64,000 nt of DNA from a bacterium YEK0313 (GTDB lineage Bacteria > Pseudomonadota > Alphaproteobacteria > Rhizobiales > Phreatobacteraceae), in assembly GCA_000751295.2 (NCBI GenBank), contig CCMO02000003.1, positions 186,001 through 250,000 of the forward strand, given 5' to 3'. The position numbers and the translations under genes were made by a program. Of the stretch, positions 36,716 through 46,253 are shown piece by piece. The notes beneath the pieces are model-generated. The model saw nothing but the letters and a program-made list of their open reading frames with translations. It made no database searches and was not told the DNA's origin. Each line of letters begins with the position of its first letter. Positions within the stretch are counted from its first letter, which is position 1.

Positions 36716-36742
36716 GCCGCTCGAATACCAAGGTCGAGCGGC
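36716..36742. terminator. Hairpin between convergent genes
   Basis: GCCGCTCGA (36716-36724) and TCGAGCGGC (36734-36742) form a perfect 9-bp stem around a 9-base loop. It lies between the ends of the hydroxyacid dehydrogenase and ThiF-like genes, 20 bp from the latter. It is a plausible two-way terminator, although neither side has a T run. Confidence 0.5.
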
Positions 36743-36761
36743 AATCGATCGGGGAGATGCA

Positions 36762-37547
36762 TCACGCCGGCGCTTCGGCTTTTGCGCCGCTCAGCGGATT
36801 GTCGGGATCCCAGCGGTAGCGGATCGTCTCGAAGCGCATGTCGCGCATGTCGATCATCATCAGCCGGCCGACAAGGCCCTGGCCGAAGCCGACGATCTCG
36901 CGGATGACCTCCAGCGCCATCATCGAGCCGACCACGCCGGCGAGCGCGCCGATGACGCCGACTTCCGAGCAGGTTGGCACCATGCCGGGCGGCGGGGCGT
37001 CGGGAAACAGGCAGCGATAGGTGGGATTGGGCGTACCGTCGGCACCCTTTTCATGGCCGCGGATGGTGGTGAGCGTCGCGTCGAACGTGCCGATGGCCGC
37101 CGTGACCAGCGGCTTGCCTTCGTGGAAGCAGGCGTCGGACACGGCATAACGCGTCGAGAAATTGTCCGAGCCGTCGGCGACGAGATCGTAGCCGCGCACC
37201 AGTTCGCGGGCATTGGCCGCGGTCAGCCGGGCGATATGAGCGATCACCTCGACATGCGGATTGAGCCGGCGGATGGCACCGGCCGCGCTTTCCGTCTTGA
37301 GCAGGCCGAGATCGGGCGTGGCATGGATCACCTGGCGCTGCAGGTTGGACAGCGACACCGCATCGTCGTCGACGATGCCGATCGTGCCGACCCCGGCCGC
37401 GGCGAGATAGAGCAGGAGCGGGGCGCCGAGGCCGCCGGCACCGATGACCAGAACCCGAGCCCGGCCGAGCTTCTGCTGGCCCGGGCCGCCGATCTCGCGC
37501 AGCACGATGTGGCGGGCGTAGCGTTCCAGTTCCTGAGGCGACAGCAT
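36762..37547 (-). CDS. HesA/MoeB/ThiF family adenylyltransferase (E1-like)
   Basis: The 261-residue protein resembles MoeB and ThiF, which adenylate the C-terminus of small sulfur-carrier proteins. The nucleotide loop is VIGAGGLGAPLLLYLA, followed by DDDAVSLSNLQRQ, and the catalytic Cys is expected in VPTCSEVGV. The zinc ligands are incomplete: TYRCLF replaces the usual CxxC, and no C-terminal CxxC is present. Its start overlaps the stop of the TPP beta-subunit gene (TGATG), so it belongs to that operon and not to a molybdopterin or thiamine gene set. Its sulfur-carrier partner is not visible. Confidence 0.88.
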   Translation of the reverse strand: MLSPQELERYARHIVLREIGGPGQQKLGRARVLVIGAGGLGAPLLLYLAAAGVGTIGIVDDDAVSLSNLQRQVIHATPDLGLLKTESAAGAIRRLNPHVEVIAHIARLTAANARELVRGYDLVADGSDNFSTRYAVSDACFHEGKPLVTAAIGTFDATLTTIRGHEKGADGTPNPTYRCLFPDAPPPGMVPTCSEVGVIGALAGVVGSMMALEVIREIVGFGQGLVGRLMMIDMRDMRFETIRYRWDPDNPLSGAKAEAPA

Positions 37548-38143
37548 CAGCCGATCGGCAATCCCAGGGCCTGCCGCACCCTGACCCTGATGGCATGGCC
37601 GTCCCGCGTCGGCAGCACGCGTTCCGTCTCGGCCCGGTCGATCGCGACGACTGCGACCATGGGGCCCTCGCCGATGGCGCCGATGCGGCCGGCGAGCCGC
37701 CCGACCTCCTCCATATCGGTGATGCGCCGCGTATCGGCAATGCCGCAGGCCTGGGCGACCGCGGCAAGATCGGTGCGGACGGTATGGCTCGCCTGGCCGC
37801 CGGTCTCGCCGTAGAGGCCGTTGTCGAGCACGACAATGCTCAGGTTCTTCGGCTGCTGCAGCGCGATGGTGGCGAAGGAACCCATGCCCATGAGCATTTC
37901 GCCGTCGCCGGTGACGGCAACCACCGGCGTCTCCGGCCGCGCCAGGGCGAGGCCCAGCGCCATGGCCGCCGTGCCGCCCATGGCGCCCCAGAGATAGACG
38001 TTGCGCGGGTGGTCGCCGGCGGCGGCGACGTCATAGGTCGGCGAGCCGAGGCCGGTTACGACCAGGAGATCGCCGCGCTCGGCGAGCAGCCGGGCGACGA
38101 CGGCGCGCCGGTCGAGCCGGCTCGAAGAGACTGCATCGCTCAT
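37547..38143 (-). CDS. TPP-dependent decarboxylase, beta-like (cofactor-binding) subunit
   Basis: The 198-residue product is the TPP-binding half of a two-subunit 2-oxoacid decarboxylase of the sulfopyruvate/phosphonopyruvate decarboxylase type. The metal/TPP motif is GDGEMLMGMG (Gly79 to Gly81) with the downstream Asn108 in VVLDNGLYGETGGQ. It overlaps the alpha-subunit gene by 4 bp (ATGA) and the ThiF-like gene by 1 bp. I chose the ATG at 38143 because upstream open sequence belongs to the alpha gene. Archaeal ComDE makes coenzyme M precursors; no such pathway is expected here, so the substrate is unknown. Confidence 0.88.
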   Translation of the reverse strand: MSDAVSSSRLDRRAVVARLLAERGDLLVVTGLGSPTYDVAAAGDHPRNVYLWGAMGGTAAMALGLALARPETPVVAVTGDGEMLMGMGSFATIALQQPKNLSIVVLDNGLYGETGGQASHTVRTDLAAVAQACGIADTRRITDMEEVGRLAGRIGAIGEGPMVAVVAIDRAETERVLPTRDGHAIRVRVRQALGLPIG

Positions 38144-38688
38144 TTCACGAAGACCTTGGCGCCGATCAGTTGCTGGGCGAGGAGGACGGCGACCGCATTG
38201 CCGCCCTCGAAGGCCATGCGCGCGGCGGCCGCGGCGGTGGGGCCGACCTCCGCTGGCGTCGCGGCGCGCAGGACGTGCACGCCCATCAGGCGGAAGGCGT
38301 CCGCCGTCGCCGTGCCCATCGGCACCTGCCAGGGATTGAACTCGCCCCATTCGCCGCGCATCGTCACGAAGGTAAGGAACGGCCCGCCCATATTGCGGAC
38401 GAGCGAGAACATGTTGACGCAGTTGCCGACGCCGGAGGACTGCATCAGGAGGCAGGCGCGGTCGCCGCCGAGCCAGGCGCCCGTCACCAGCGCGACGCCC
38501 TCTTCCTCCGTCGTCAGCGCGATGCTGGTCATGGCCGGGTCGGCATGGACGGCACGGATCAGCTCGGCATGGCCGCCGTCGGGCACATAGGCGACCTGCC
38601 TGACATCGGCCGCCTTCAGCGCGGCGAAGAGATCGGCGGGCCAGCCGTCGGGCGAGACATGCGCAGGCTGGGGATGCGGGGCGTTCAT
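38140..38688 (-). CDS. TPP-dependent decarboxylase, alpha-like (pyrimidine-domain) subunit
   Basis: The 182-residue partner subunit carries the pyrimidine-binding domain: FAALKAADVRQVAYVPDGGH, then TTEEEGVALVTGAWLGG with the Glu that activates TPP, and MQSSGVGNCVNMFSL. It matches the ComD/phosphonopyruvate decarboxylase N-terminal half. Together with the next gene it makes one split decarboxylase. It is the first gene of a three-gene operon and is divergent from a 3-hydroxyisobutyrate-dehydrogenase-like gene 91 bp away, which might act in the same pathway. Confidence 0.88.
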   Translation of the reverse strand: MNAPHPQPAHVSPDGWPADLFAALKAADVRQVAYVPDGGHAELIRAVHADPAMTSIALTTEEEGVALVTGAWLGGDRACLLMQSSGVGNCVNMFSLVRNMGGPFLTFVTMRGEWGEFNPWQVPMGTATADAFRLMGVHVLRAATPAEVGPTAAAAARMAFEGGNAVAVLLAQQLIGAKVFVK

Positions 38689-38779
38689 CGGCTCGTTAGG
38701 CTCTCTTGAGGCAAGGCTCGGGACAGCCACGATGGCGCCCGGCGCGACCCGAAACAAGAGTGGCAGCGGGAGGACAGGC

Positions 38780-39691
38780 ATGACCGTCGGATTCATCGGG
38801 CTCGGACGCATGGGACGGGGCATGGCCTCGAACCTCCAGACCAAGGGCTTCCAGCTCGTCGTGCACGATGTCGCGGAAACGCCGATCGTCGCGCTCGAGG
38901 CGCTCGGCGCCCGGCGCGGCACACCGGCCGCGATCGCTGCCGAGGCCGATATCGTGGTCACCATGCTGCCGACCGGCCGCGAGGTCGGCGAGGTGGTGCT
39001 GGCGCCGGGCGGCGTCCTGGACCATGCCCGGCCGGGCACGCTGATCCTGGACATGTCGACCATCGATCCGGACACCACCGACCGGCTGCACGCCGAAACG
39101 CGCCGGCGCGGCATGACCGCGGTCGATGCCCCGGTCGGACGCCTTGCCTGGCATGCCGACCGCGGCGAGAGCCTGTTCATGGTCGGCGCCGACGATGCCG
39201 ACTACCAGCGCGTCCTGCCGCTGCTGAAGGCCATGGGCACCACCATCCACCATTCCGGCGGCCCAGGCGCGGGCACGCGCATGAAGCTCGTCAACAACTA
39301 CCTCGCCATCATCCTCTGCCAGCTCAACGCCGAGGCGCTGTCGCTGTCGCAGCGGTTCGGGCTCGACCTCGCCCGGACGCTGGACGTGCTCTACGGCACC
39401 ACAGCGACCAATGGCCAGCTCAAGGTCAACTGGCCGAACAAGGTGCTGGCCGGCGACACCGAACCCGGCTTTACCATCGACCTCGCCCATAAGGACCTGT
39501 CGCTGATCGTCCAGGCCGCCAATGCGGCGCGCGTCCCGGTGCCGGTCGCGGCCGCTGCGCGCGAGGCCTTCTCCACGGCACGGGCGCGGGGCTACGGCCA
39601 GAACGACTTCTCCGCCATGGTCGACGTGCTCTGCGACATGGCGCAGATCGAGCGGGCGCGGCTGCCGGACGGTTACAAGCCGCCAGCCTGA
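38780..39691 (+). CDS. 3-hydroxyisobutyrate dehydrogenase family oxidoreductase
   Basis: The 303-residue beta-hydroxyacid dehydrogenase has cofactor loop GFIGLGRMGRGMASNL, the DAPVGRLAWHAD substrate motif (DxPVxR in place of DAPVSGG) and the catalytic Lys in GTRMKLVNNYLAI. A GGGAGGA ribosome-binding site precedes the ATG at 38780. The substrate cannot be read from the sequence; tartronate semialdehyde, 3-hydroxyisobutyrate or a sulfonate analogue are all conceivable. It is divergent from the split TPP decarboxylase operon. Confidence 0.9.
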   Translation: MTVGFIGLGRMGRGMASNLQTKGFQLVVHDVAETPIVALEALGARRGTPAAIAAEADIVVTMLPTGREVGEVVLAPGGVLDHARPGTLILDMSTIDPDTTDRLHAETRRRGMTAVDAPVGRLAWHADRGESLFMVGADDADYQRVLPLLKAMGTTIHHSGGPGAGTRMKLVNNYLAIILCQLNAEALSLSQRFGLDLARTLDVLYGTTATNGQLKVNWPNKVLAGDTEPGFTIDLAHKDLSLIVQAANAARVPVPVAAAAREAFSTARARGYGQNDFSAMVDVLCDMAQIERARLPDGYKPPA

Positions 39692-39744
39692 CGGGGTCAC
39701 GACGGGGGCTTGCGGGCGCGGCGGCAAGACGGCACGACTGGGAC

Positions 39745-42700
39745 ATGCCGACCCGTCCGCACGTCCTGACGATTCCCGCCTCCCGGCCGCACCTGAAGAG
39801 CCTCGCCGCAGCGATCCTTGATGGCCGGGTGGTGGCCGGCTGGCCCGATCCGGCCGATCCCCTGTCGCTCGCCGCGGGTACGGTGCTGCTGCCCAACCGG
39901 CGTGCCTGCCGGGCCATGCACGAGGCCTTCCTTGCCGTCGCCGGCAGCGCGGCCATGCTCCTGCCGCGCATCGCGCCGATCGGCGACATCGACGAGGACG
40001 AGTGGGATTTCGCCGATCCCGACCCCCTGGAGACGCTCGGCATCGAAGCGATCGGCCCGGCCATGGGCGCGCTCGACCGGCGCCTGACGCTGGCCGGCCT
40101 GGTGCGCGCCTGGGCGGCGAGCGTCGACCGCGCGGTCCTGAAGCTCTCCGCCGCCGATCCGCTCATCGTCTCGGCCTCGACCGCCGACGCCCTGGCGCTC
40201 GCCGCCGACCTGATGCGCCTGATGGACCAGGTCGCGACCGAGCGTGTGCCCTGGTCCAATCTCGACCGGATCGTCGAGACCGGGCTCGACACGTTCTGGA
40301 GCATGACGCGCAGCTTCCTGGCCATCGCGACCGAGGCCTGGCCGGCGCATCTGGCCGCCAACGGCCTCGAGGAGCCGGCGGTCCGGCGCGACCGGCTGAT
40401 CGCGGCCGAGACGGTCCGGCTCGCGGCCGCTCCCGGCCCGATCGTCGCCGCCGGCTCGACCGGCTCGATCCTTGCCACACGCGACCTCCTGAAGGCGATC
40501 GCCCATCATCCGCGCGGCGCGCTGGTCCTGCCGGGCCTTGATCAGGCGCTCGATGCCGCCTCCTGGGAGGCGATCGGCGGCAGCGCCGGCCCGGTCGCGC
40601 ACGGCCATCCGCAGTTCGGCCTCAAGCGGCTGATCGATCATGTCGGCATTGCGCGGGACGAGGTCGTGCCGCTGCTGCCACCCGATCGCCACGGCCGCGA
40701 AAGCCTGATGTCGGAGGTCATGCGGCCGGCGGTCACCACCGAATTGTGGGGCGAGAGCGATCTCCGCGCGACCGCTGACATGCTCGACGGGCTGACCGTG
40801 ATCGACGCGGCCAACGAACGCGACGAGGCGCTCGCCATCGCGCTGACCTTGCGCGAGATCGCGGAGGACCCGAAGGCGAGCGCGGCCGTCGTGACGCCCG
40901 ACCGGGCGCTCGCCCGCCGCGTTCTGGCCGAGCTGGCGCGCTGGAACGTGACCGTCGACGATTCCGGCGGCCAGCCGCTGGCCGGCTCGGCAGTGGCCAC
41001 CGTCGCGCGGCTCGCCGCGGCGCTCGCCTTCGGCGACCCCGCTCCGGCGACGCTGCTCGCGCTGATCGGCCATCCCGCGCTCGATCACGATCACGATCCG
41101 CCGCGCCGCGCCGCGGCCATCGCGGCGATCGAACTCCGCGCGCTCAGGGGCCTGCGGCCGTCAGGCGGTCTTGCCGGCTATGCCGCGCGCCTCGCCGCGG
41201 CCAAGCCTTCCGCCGCCGCCGCGGCGGCCAAGCCTTCGGCCTCGCCGGCGGCGGCCGATGCGCCGAGCCGGGTCGGCGCGCAGGCGCTTGCCGACGGCCG
41301 CGCGCTGCTCGCCCGCGTAATCGTTGCGCTCGCTCCGCTTGCTGCCCTCGCGGAACGGAGCGAAGCGCCCCTGGCGGAGTTTGCGGCGGCCCATGCCGCG
41401 AGCCTCGACGCCCTCGGCCTCGCGGCGGAGGCCGGCGGCGGTGAGGAGATCGCTGCCCTGCTCGCCAAGGCGAGCGGCGGCACGGCCGAAGGTTTCGCCA
41501 TCGCGCCGCGCGACTATGGTGCCGCCTTCGATGCGCTCATCGCCACCGAGACGATCCGGATGCCGGCCCGGCCCGGCGCGCGCATCCGCGTGCTCGGCCT
41601 GCCGGAAGCGCGCCTGCTCGAGGCCGATACCGTCATCCTGTCCGGTCTCGTGGAGGGGTCCTGGCCGGGCGAGGCCAAGCTCGATCCGTGGCTCAACCGG
41701 GCGATGCGCGGCGCCTTCGGCATCGACCCGCCGGAGCGGCGCATCGGCCTTGCCGCGCACGACTTCTGCCAGCTCATCGGCAACCGCCGCGTCGTCATGA
41801 CCCGCGCGGCCAAGAGCGGCGGCGTGCCGACGGTCAGGTCGCGCTGGCTGCAGCGCTTCGCCGCCGTCATCGGCGCTGAGGCCTGGCAGACGCTCGCCGG
41901 CCGGGGCGCGGCAGTGCTGGCGCTCGCCCAGCGGCTCGATCAGCCGGCGGCGATCCGCCCGGTCCCACGGGTGGCGCCGGCGCCACCCGTGGAGCTGAGG
42001 CCGGCGCAACTCTCGGTCACGGCGATCGAGACCTGGCTGCGCGATCCCTATGCCATCTATGCGCAGCACGTCCTGAAGCTGCGGGCGCTGGCCGCGCTCG
42101 ACGAGGCGCCGGGCGCGGCCGAGCGCGGCACGGTCATCCACGGCGTGCTGGCCGCCTATACGCAGGAGGTGGAAGCCGGCGCGGCCATCGGCGATCCGGT
42201 GGCGCGGCTCGTGGCGCTCGGCCGCGCGCATTTCGCGCCCTATTGGGATGATCCGAGCGTCAGGGCGGTGTGGTGGCCACGGTTCCTGCGCATCGCCGCC
42301 TGGTTCGCCGCCGAGGATGCTGCCCGGCGCGCCGACCTCCAGGCGGTGCACGCCGAGATCAAGGGCCATGCCGAATGGGAGACGCCGGCCGGCCGGCGCT
42401 TCCGGCTGACCACATCGGCCGACCGCATCGACATCCGCAAGGACGGCATGGCCGAGATCGTCGACTACAAGACCGGCCTGCCGCCGAGCGCCGCCCAGGT
42501 CCAGTCGGGCCTCGCGCCGCAGCTCGCGCTGGAGGCGGCGATCATGAAGGCCGGCGGCTTCCATGGCATTCCGCCGGACCTGCCGGTCGGCGCGCTCGTC
42601 TATGCCCGGCTCGGCGGCCGCGACCCAGCCGGCGAATTCCTGCCGGTCAGGATCACCGAGCTGAGCCCGGACGAGCTCGTCGCCGAGACCATGGCGCGGC

Positions 42701-42849
42701 TGAGGGCGCTGGTCGCGGCCTTCGAAAATCCGCGCCAGGGCTATCTCTCCTGGGCCATCCCGCAATTCGTCGGCGGTCGCTCCAACGACTATGCCCATCT
42801 CGCGCGGGTCAAGGAATGGTCGGCCGCCTCCGGGGAGGCAGGCGAATGA
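39745..42849 (+). CDS. addB: Double-strand break repair protein AddB
   Basis: AddB is the nuclease/Chi-recognition partner of AddA in resection of DNA ends for RecA-dependent repair. The 1034-residue protein has an inactivated helicase-like N-terminal region typical of alphaproteobacterial AddB (TVLLPNRRACRAMHEAFL, LLPRIAPIGD) and RVLGLPEARLLEADTVILSGLVEG. A C-terminal RecB-type nuclease with EIVDYKTG supplies the active-site Asp/Lys. The four-cysteine iron-sulfur cluster of Bacillus AddB is not apparent. An Ala/Lys-rich low-complexity stretch lies around residues 485-510. Its stop overlaps addA (ATGA). Confidence 0.94.
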   Translation: MPTRPHVLTIPASRPHLKSLAAAILDGRVVAGWPDPADPLSLAAGTVLLPNRRACRAMHEAFLAVAGSAAMLLPRIAPIGDIDEDEWDFADPDPLETLGIEAIGPAMGALDRRLTLAGLVRAWAASVDRAVLKLSAADPLIVSASTADALALAADLMRLMDQVATERVPWSNLDRIVETGLDTFWSMTRSFLAIATEAWPAHLAANGLEEPAVRRDRLIAAETVRLAAAPGPIVAAGSTGSILATRDLLKAIAHHPRGALVLPGLDQALDAASWEAIGGSAGPVAHGHPQFGLKRLIDHVGIARDEVVPLLPPDRHGRESLMSEVMRPAVTTELWGESDLRATADMLDGLTVIDAANERDEALAIALTLREIAEDPKASAAVVTPDRALARRVLAELARWNVTVDDSGGQPLAGSAVATVARLAAALAFGDPAPATLLALIGHPALDHDHDPPRRAAAIAAIELRALRGLRPSGGLAGYAARLAAAKPSAAAAAAKPSASPAAADAPSRVGAQALADGRALLARVIVALAPLAALAERSEAPLAEFAAAHAASLDALGLAAEAGGGEEIAALLAKASGGTAEGFAIAPRDYGAAFDALIATETIRMPARPGARIRVLGLPEARLLEADTVILSGLVEGSWPGEAKLDPWLNRAMRGAFGIDPPERRIGLAAHDFCQLIGNRRVVMTRAAKSGGVPTVRSRWLQRFAAVIGAEAWQTLAGRGAAVLALAQRLDQPAAIRPVPRVAPAPPVELRPAQLSVTAIETWLRDPYAIYAQHVLKLRALAALDEAPGAAERGTVIHGVLAAYTQEVEAGAAIGDPVARLVALGRAHFAPYWDDPSVRAVWWPRFLRIAAWFAAEDAARRADLQAVHAEIKGHAEWETPAGRRFRLTTSADRIDIRKDGMAEIVDYKTGLPPSAAQVQSGLAPQLALEAAIMKAGGFHGIPPDLPVGALVYARLGGRDPAGEFLPVRITELSPDELVAETMARLRALVAAFENPRQGYLSWAIPQFVGGRSNDYAHLARVKEWSAASGEAGE

Positions 42850-45800
42850 GCCGCGCCGTCGTCGCCCCGCCCGAAGCCTCCGCCGCCCAGCGCAAGGCGT
42901 CCGACCCGGCGCTTTCGGCCTGGGTCGCCGCCAATGCCGGCTCGGGCAAGACCTATGTCCTCGCCCGGCGCGTGGTCCGGCTGATGCTGGAGGGAACGCC
43001 GCCCGGCGCGATCCTGTGCCTGACCTTCACCAAGGCCGCCGCGGCGACCATGGCGAACCGCGTCTTCGCCATGCTGGGCGAATGGACCGGCTTCGACGAT
43101 GCCCGGCTCAGCGCGGCGCTGGCCGAGCTGGATGGACGGCGGCCGAGCCCGCAACGGCTCGTCCGCGCGCGCCGGCTTTTCGCCGAAGCCCTGGAGACGC
43201 CCGGCGGCCTCAAGGTGCAGACCATTCATGCCTTCTGCGAACGGGTGCTGCATCAGTTTCCGTTCGAGGCGAACGTCGCTTCGCAGTTCACCGTCATGGA
43301 CGACCGGGCCAAGGCCGACATGGTCGAACGGGCGAAGCTCGCAACCCTGCTGAAGGCGGCGGCCGAGCCGGAGGGACGGCTCGGCCGGGCGCTGGCGCTC
43401 CTGTCGGTGGCCGCTGCCGACCAGACGGTCGGAGAGCTCCTGACCGAGGCTGTGGCGGCGCGCGACGGCGGGCTCGAGGCGCTCACCGATGATGCCGCGC
43501 TCGACCGGGCGATCGCGGCGCTGAGCGCGACGCTCGGCATCGGACCCGACGAGACGGAAGACAGTCTCCAGCGCCAGCTGACGGGTGCCGCGCTGCTGCC
43601 GCCCTCCGAATGGCTGTCGGTGGCCGCCCAGCTCGAAGCCGTATCGACCAAGGCGACCGAGCGCGACCTCGCCCGGCGCCTGCGGCTGGCCGCGCGGGAC
43701 CCGGACCTGTTCTTCGACCATTACAAGGCGATCTTCTTCACCGAGGCCGGGACCCCGCGAAAGACCATCCTGACCAAGGCAGTCCGCGATGCGGAGCCGG
43801 CCCTGGCGGCCCGGCTCGATGCCGAGCAGCAGCGGCTGGGCGCGCTGATCGAGCGGCGCAAGGCGGCCGCCCTGCGCGATCGGACAGCGGCGCTGATGAC
43901 GCTCGCCGGCGCGGTGCTGGCACGGGTCGATGCGGAAAAGGCCGCCCGCGGCGTGCTCGATTTCGACGACCTCGTGGGCAAGACACGAGCCCTGTTCGCG
44001 CGGGTCGACGCGCGCTGGATCCTCTACAAGCTCGACCAGGGTATCGACCATATCCTGGTCGACGAGGCGCAGGACACCAGCCCCGGCCAGTGGGAGCTGA
44101 TCAGCGCACTGGTCGCCGAATTCACCGCTGGCGAAGGCGCGCGCGACAGCGGCGGCCGCACCCTGTTCGTGGTCGGCGACGAGAAGCAGTCGATCTATTC
44201 GTTCCAGGGCGCCGATCCCGCCTGGTTCACCGACATGCGGCTGAAATTTTCCGCCGCGTTCAGCAATGCCGGCAAGCCCTTCGAGCAGGTGCGCCTCAAC
44301 TTCTCGTTCCGCTCGACGCCGGCCGTCCTGTCGGCGGTGGACAAGGTCTTCGACGACCCGTTGGCGCGGCGCGGACTGTCGGCCGATGCCGGTCCTTTGC
44401 CGGCGCACGAAGCTGCGCGCCATCTCGCGCCGGGCATCGTCGAGCTCTGGCCGGCGGTCGAAAAGCAGGATGCGGAAGAGCGCTCGCCCTGGACCGCGCC
44501 ACTCGACGCCGTCGAGATCCACGATCCCGTCGCCCGGCTCGCCGGCCGCATCGCCGGTCATGTCCGGCTGTGGCTGGACCGGCGCGACCGCCTGCCGGAC
44601 AAGGACCGGCCGATCGCGCCGGGCGACATCCTGATCCTGGTCCGGCGGCGCGGCGCGCTGTTCGACCAGGTGATCCGCGCGCTGAAGAACCAGAACATTC
44701 CGGTGGCCGGTGCCGACCGGCTGGTGCTGGGCGAACATATCGCCGTCATGGACCTGATGGCGCTGGCCGATTGCCTGCTGACGCCGGACGACGACCTGGC
44801 GCTCGCCGCCGTGCTGAAGAGCCCGCTGATCGGCATCGGCGAGGACGAGCTGCTGGCGCTCGCGGCGCGCCGGTCCGGCTCGCTCTGGCGTGCGGTCGAA
44901 GCTTCGGGCAAGCCCTATGCCGATCAACTCGCGCGCTGGCGCACCGAAGCGCTGGCGCTGACGCCGGCAAGCTTCTACGCCCAGGTCCTGGCGCGCGACG
45001 GCGGCCGGCTGCGCCTGCTCTCGCGGCTCGGCTTCGAGGCGGCCGATGCGGTCGACGAATTCCTGTCGCTGGCGCTCGCCTTCGAGGCTTCCGAGATCCC
45101 GACCCTGCGCGGCTTCCTCACCGCCATGCGGGCGAGCGTCATCGAGGTGAAGCGCGACATGGATCTCGGTCGCGACGAGGTGCGGGTGATGACCGTGCAC
45201 GGCGCGAAGGGCCTGGAAGCCGACATCGTCTTCCTCGCCGATACGATGAGCAAGCCGGGTGGCCAGTTCGACCCGAAGCTGTTCCGCATCGTGCCGGAGG
45301 GCGCGCCTGCCGGCGCGCCGCCGCAGATCGTCTGGTCGCCGTCGAAAAAGACCGACATCGCCGCCATCGCCGCGGCGCGCGAGCATCACCGCGACCGCCA
45401 GGCGGAGGAATATAGGCGGCTGCTCTATGTCGCGATGACGCGTGCCGCCGACAAGCTGATCGTCTGTGGCGCGCGGCCGACGCGCGGCGCCACGGACGTC
45501 TGGTACGACCTGATCGCCGGGGCGCTGAGCGAGGCCGCCATCGATGCGCCCGCCGACGACGGCGACGGCCAGGTCAAGCGCTGGCTGCACGGCGCGGCGG
45601 AGCCGATCGAGGCGCCGGCGCCCGCCGGCGAGCCGCCGGCGGCGGCGCCGGCCGTGCTGCCGCCGCCGCGGCCGGTGACGCCGTCCAGCCTTGGCGAAAC
45701 CAGGCATCAGCCCTTTGCCGCGGCGGCGGTTGGCGCCCGGGAAGCGGCCCGGGCGCGCGGCACGCTCACCCACAGGCTGCTCCAATCGCTGCCCGACGTC

Positions 45801-46250
45801 GCGCCGGACAAGCGCGCGGAGGCGACGGCGCGCTTTCTCGCCCGGCAGGCCTCGCTCGGTGCGGCCGACCGCGTGGCGATCGCCGAGCGCGTCGCCGCGA
45901 TCCTCGCCGACCCGCGCTTTCAGCCGCTGTTCGCCGGCACGAGCCGCGCCGAGGTGCCGATCGCCGGCCGCCTCGCCGGCCGGCCGGTCTCCGGCCAGAT
46001 CGACCGGCTGGTGATCGAGCCGGAGCGCATCGTCATTGCCGATTTCAAGACCAACGACCCGGCGCCGCAGACGCTCGGCGAGGTGCCGGAGGCCTATATC
46101 GCGCAGCTCGCGCTCTATCGGGCCTTGCTGGCCGAGATCCATCCCGACCGGCCTATCGAGGCCTGGCTCGTCTGGACCGCGGTGCCCGGGATCATGCCCG
46201 TGCCGCCGGCGGCGCTCGATGCGGCGCTGGCGCGCGCGGGATTTGCCTGA
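42846..46250 (+). CDS. addA: Double-strand break repair helicase AddA
   Basis: AddA is the UvrD/PcrA-type helicase-nuclease that works with AddB. The 1134-residue protein has a Q motif (AAQRKASDP), Walker A NAGSGKT ending at Lys35-Thr36, TFTKAAAATMANRV, motif II LVDEAQDTSPGQWELI, motif III GDEKQSIYSFQGADP, motif V VMTVHGAKGLEADIVFL and motif VI LLYVAMTRAADKL. The C-terminal nuclease shows IVIADFKTNDPAP. The start at 42846 overlaps the addB stop. The downstream gene (plsC) converges, leaving only 3 bp between. Confidence 0.95.
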   Translation: MSRAVVAPPEASAAQRKASDPALSAWVAANAGSGKTYVLARRVVRLMLEGTPPGAILCLTFTKAAAATMANRVFAMLGEWTGFDDARLSAALAELDGRRPSPQRLVRARRLFAEALETPGGLKVQTIHAFCERVLHQFPFEANVASQFTVMDDRAKADMVERAKLATLLKAAAEPEGRLGRALALLSVAAADQTVGELLTEAVAARDGGLEALTDDAALDRAIAALSATLGIGPDETEDSLQRQLTGAALLPPSEWLSVAAQLEAVSTKATERDLARRLRLAARDPDLFFDHYKAIFFTEAGTPRKTILTKAVRDAEPALAARLDAEQQRLGALIERRKAAALRDRTAALMTLAGAVLARVDAEKAARGVLDFDDLVGKTRALFARVDARWILYKLDQGIDHILVDEAQDTSPGQWELISALVAEFTAGEGARDSGGRTLFVVGDEKQSIYSFQGADPAWFTDMRLKFSAAFSNAGKPFEQVRLNFSFRSTPAVLSAVDKVFDDPLARRGLSADAGPLPAHEAARHLAPGIVELWPAVEKQDAEERSPWTAPLDAVEIHDPVARLAGRIAGHVRLWLDRRDRLPDKDRPIAPGDILILVRRRGALFDQVIRALKNQNIPVAGADRLVLGEHIAVMDLMALADCLLTPDDDLALAAVLKSPLIGIGEDELLALAARRSGSLWRAVEASGKPYADQLARWRTEALALTPASFYAQVLARDGGRLRLLSRLGFEAADAVDEFLSLALAFEASEIPTLRGFLTAMRASVIEVKRDMDLGRDEVRVMTVHGAKGLEADIVFLADTMSKPGGQFDPKLFRIVPEGAPAGAPPQIVWSPSKKTDIAAIAAAREHHRDRQAEEYRRLLYVAMTRAADKLIVCGARPTRGATDVWYDLIAGALSEAAIDAPADDGDGQVKRWLHGAAEPIEAPAPAGEPPAAAPAVLPPPRPVTPSSLGETRHQPFAAAAVGAREAARARGTLTHRLLQSLPDVAPDKRAEATARFLARQASLGAADRVAIAERVAAILADPRFQPLFAGTSRAEVPIAGRLAGRPVSGQIDRLVIEPERIVIADFKTNDPAPQTLGEVPEAYIAQLALYRALLAEIHPDRPIEAWLVWTAVPGIMPVPPAALDAALARAGFA

Positions 46251-46253
46251 GCC

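Noticed and set aside
37547..38688. Naming the TPP enzyme ComDE (coenzyme M synthesis)
   Set aside because: Only the enzyme family is supported; no other coenzyme M gene is present and the organism type does not suggest it.
42789..46142. An 1117-codon open frame on the minus strand opposite addA
   Set aside because: Its sequence is low-complexity Arg/Asp/Gly/Leu-rich with no motif, and addA on the other strand has every helicase motif. It is a high-GC shadow.
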